Part shown: in pieces, positions 6,841 through 7,007 of the stretch | Numbering within the stretch: position 1 is the stretch's first letter | How the letters are laid out: each line of letters opens with the position of its first letter | From: CAXRGH01 sp964230195 | GTDB lineage: Bacteria; Pseudomonadota; Gammaproteobacteria; Enterobacterales; Alteromonadaceae | Reading direction: 5' to 3' | DNA: 7,007 nt | Assembly: GCA_964230195.1 (NCBI GenBank) | Contig: CAXRGH010000044.1 | Span: forward strand, 1-7,007 | The notes under the pieces: generated by a model | The model's database searches: none | Seen by the model: the letters and a program-made list of their open reading frames with translations, nothing else | What the model was told of the DNA's origin: nothing | Program-made: the position numbers and the translations under genes

Positions 6841-6904
6841 AAATTAAGCAGTTAAACTTAAAAGCTAAAAAAAAGCTTGTATGGGCTTTTTAAGTGTGTA
6901 GAAT
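6841..6904 (+). promoter_or_regulatory. rRNA-type P1 promoter with AT-rich upstream element
   Basis: TTGTAT (-35, 6877-6882) and TAGAAT (-10, 6899-6904) are separated by 16 bases, the same short spacing as E. coli rrn P1 promoters. Upstream, 6841-6874 is very A/T-rich with an A8 tract at 6867-6874, resembling an UP element that binds the RNA polymerase alpha C-terminal domain. The bases after the -10 (GCGCTCCC) form a GC-rich discriminator of the kind linked to ppGpp/DksA stringent control. Transcription should start near 6911. Together with the second promoter downstream this suggests an rRNA operon, or a tRNA operon, beginning past the window edge. Confidence 0.65.
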
Positions 6905-6910
6905 GCGCTC

Positions 6911-7007
6911 CCGTTGTCAGGGCAAAGCCAAGGCAACAAGAGTCTGAAGAGGCTCGTTAGAAAGTCTAAATTAAGTTTGAAAAAACGATTGACTTTCGAA
7001 AGGGAGA
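6911..7007 (+). other. Probable 5' leader of an rRNA (or tRNA) transcription unit, cut by the window end
   Basis: This stretch follows the P1-like promoter and has no plausible ORF. A short imperfect hairpin is visible: GTTGTC (6913-6918) with GGCAAC (6932-6937, one G-T pair), enclosing GGC-AAA-GCC. TTGACT at 6989-6994 matches a -35 and is followed by at least 13 spacer bases before the sequence ends, so its -10 would lie outside. The P1-to-P2 separation (about 115 bases between predicted starts) is close to that of E. coli rrn operons. No rRNA gene sequence or boxA antiterminator is visible yet. Confidence 0.5.
6989..7007 (+). promoter_or_regulatory. P2-like promoter, -35 only (truncated)
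   Basis: TTGACT (6989-6994, five of six consensus matches) sits where an rrn P2 -35 would be expected after the P1 promoter. E. coli rrnB P2 also uses TTGACT. The -10 would fall at about 7011-7017, outside the window, so the call rests on position and one hexamer. Confidence 0.45.

Noticed and set aside
6833..6858. TTGACG at 6833-6838 as another promoter
   Set aside because: No good -10 lies 16-18 bases downstream; the nearest candidate, TAAACT, has a 14-base spacer.
6862..6891. Inverted repeats AAGCT/AGCTT and AAAAAGC/GCTTTTT around the P1 -35 as a terminator
   Set aside because: The stems contain only two G-C pairs and the A and T tracts are better explained as an UP element and promoter spacer. 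There is also a strong terminator just upstream.
1..7007. A hidden novel system such as a defence island, mobile element or CRISPR array
   Set aside because: All coding space is occupied by intact TCA-cycle genes with consistent base usage, and I found no direct-repeat arrays, transposase remnants or attachment sites. The unusual points are confined to SucB architecture and the gaps.

Overview
The window is a conserved piece of a gammaproteobacterial chromosome carrying the second half of a TCA-cycle locus. In order it holds the last 30 codons of sdhB (succinate dehydrogenase iron-sulfur subunit), then complete sucA, sucB, sucC and sucD, all on the + strand, then about 300 bases of non-coding DNA that looks like the start of a ribosomal RNA transcription unit. 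The order sdhB-sucABCD, the SucC and SucD lengths (388 and 290 aa, against 388 and 289 in Escherichia coli as I remember them) and near-continuous similarity to the remembered E. coli proteins point to Gammaproteobacteria. The AT-leaning composition and the promoter style fit a marine Alteromonadales- or Vibrio-like lineage, but that placement is only inference.

Layout: 1-95 sdhB 3' end; 96-243 gap with a long perfect hairpin (probable sdh terminator); 244-3063 sucA (E1 of 2-oxoglutarate dehydrogenase); 3072-4544 sucB (E2), only 8 bases after sucA; 4545-4671 gap with a GC-rich hairpin plus T-run overlapped by consensus -10 hexamers; 4672-5838 sucC; 5839-6711 sucD, whose ATG directly follows the sucC stop codon; 6756-6780 a strong intrinsic terminator; 6841-7007 an AT-rich upstream element, a P1-like promoter with GC-rich discriminator, a short leader, and the -35 of a second (P2-like) promoter cut by the window end.

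The genes act in sequence. SucA (E1o) and SucB (E2o), with a dihydrolipoamide dehydrogenase not encoded here, convert 2-oxoglutarate to succinyl-CoA. SucCD converts succinyl-CoA to succinate with phosphorylation of ADP or GDP. Succinate dehydrogenase, encoded just upstream, oxidises the succinate.

The locus is mostly textbook. The one clearly non-canonical coding feature is SucB, which has two tandem lipoyl domains (lipoyl lysines K43 and K143) where E. coli SucB has one. The second domain begins with an in-frame ATG preceded by the same TAAAGG-N7-ATG arrangement seen at the sucA start. The gene may therefore make both a two-lipoyl and a one-lipoyl E2, or it may preserve the ancestral start after an in-frame domain addition. 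I saw no mobile element, CRISPR array, tRNA or phage gene in the window.
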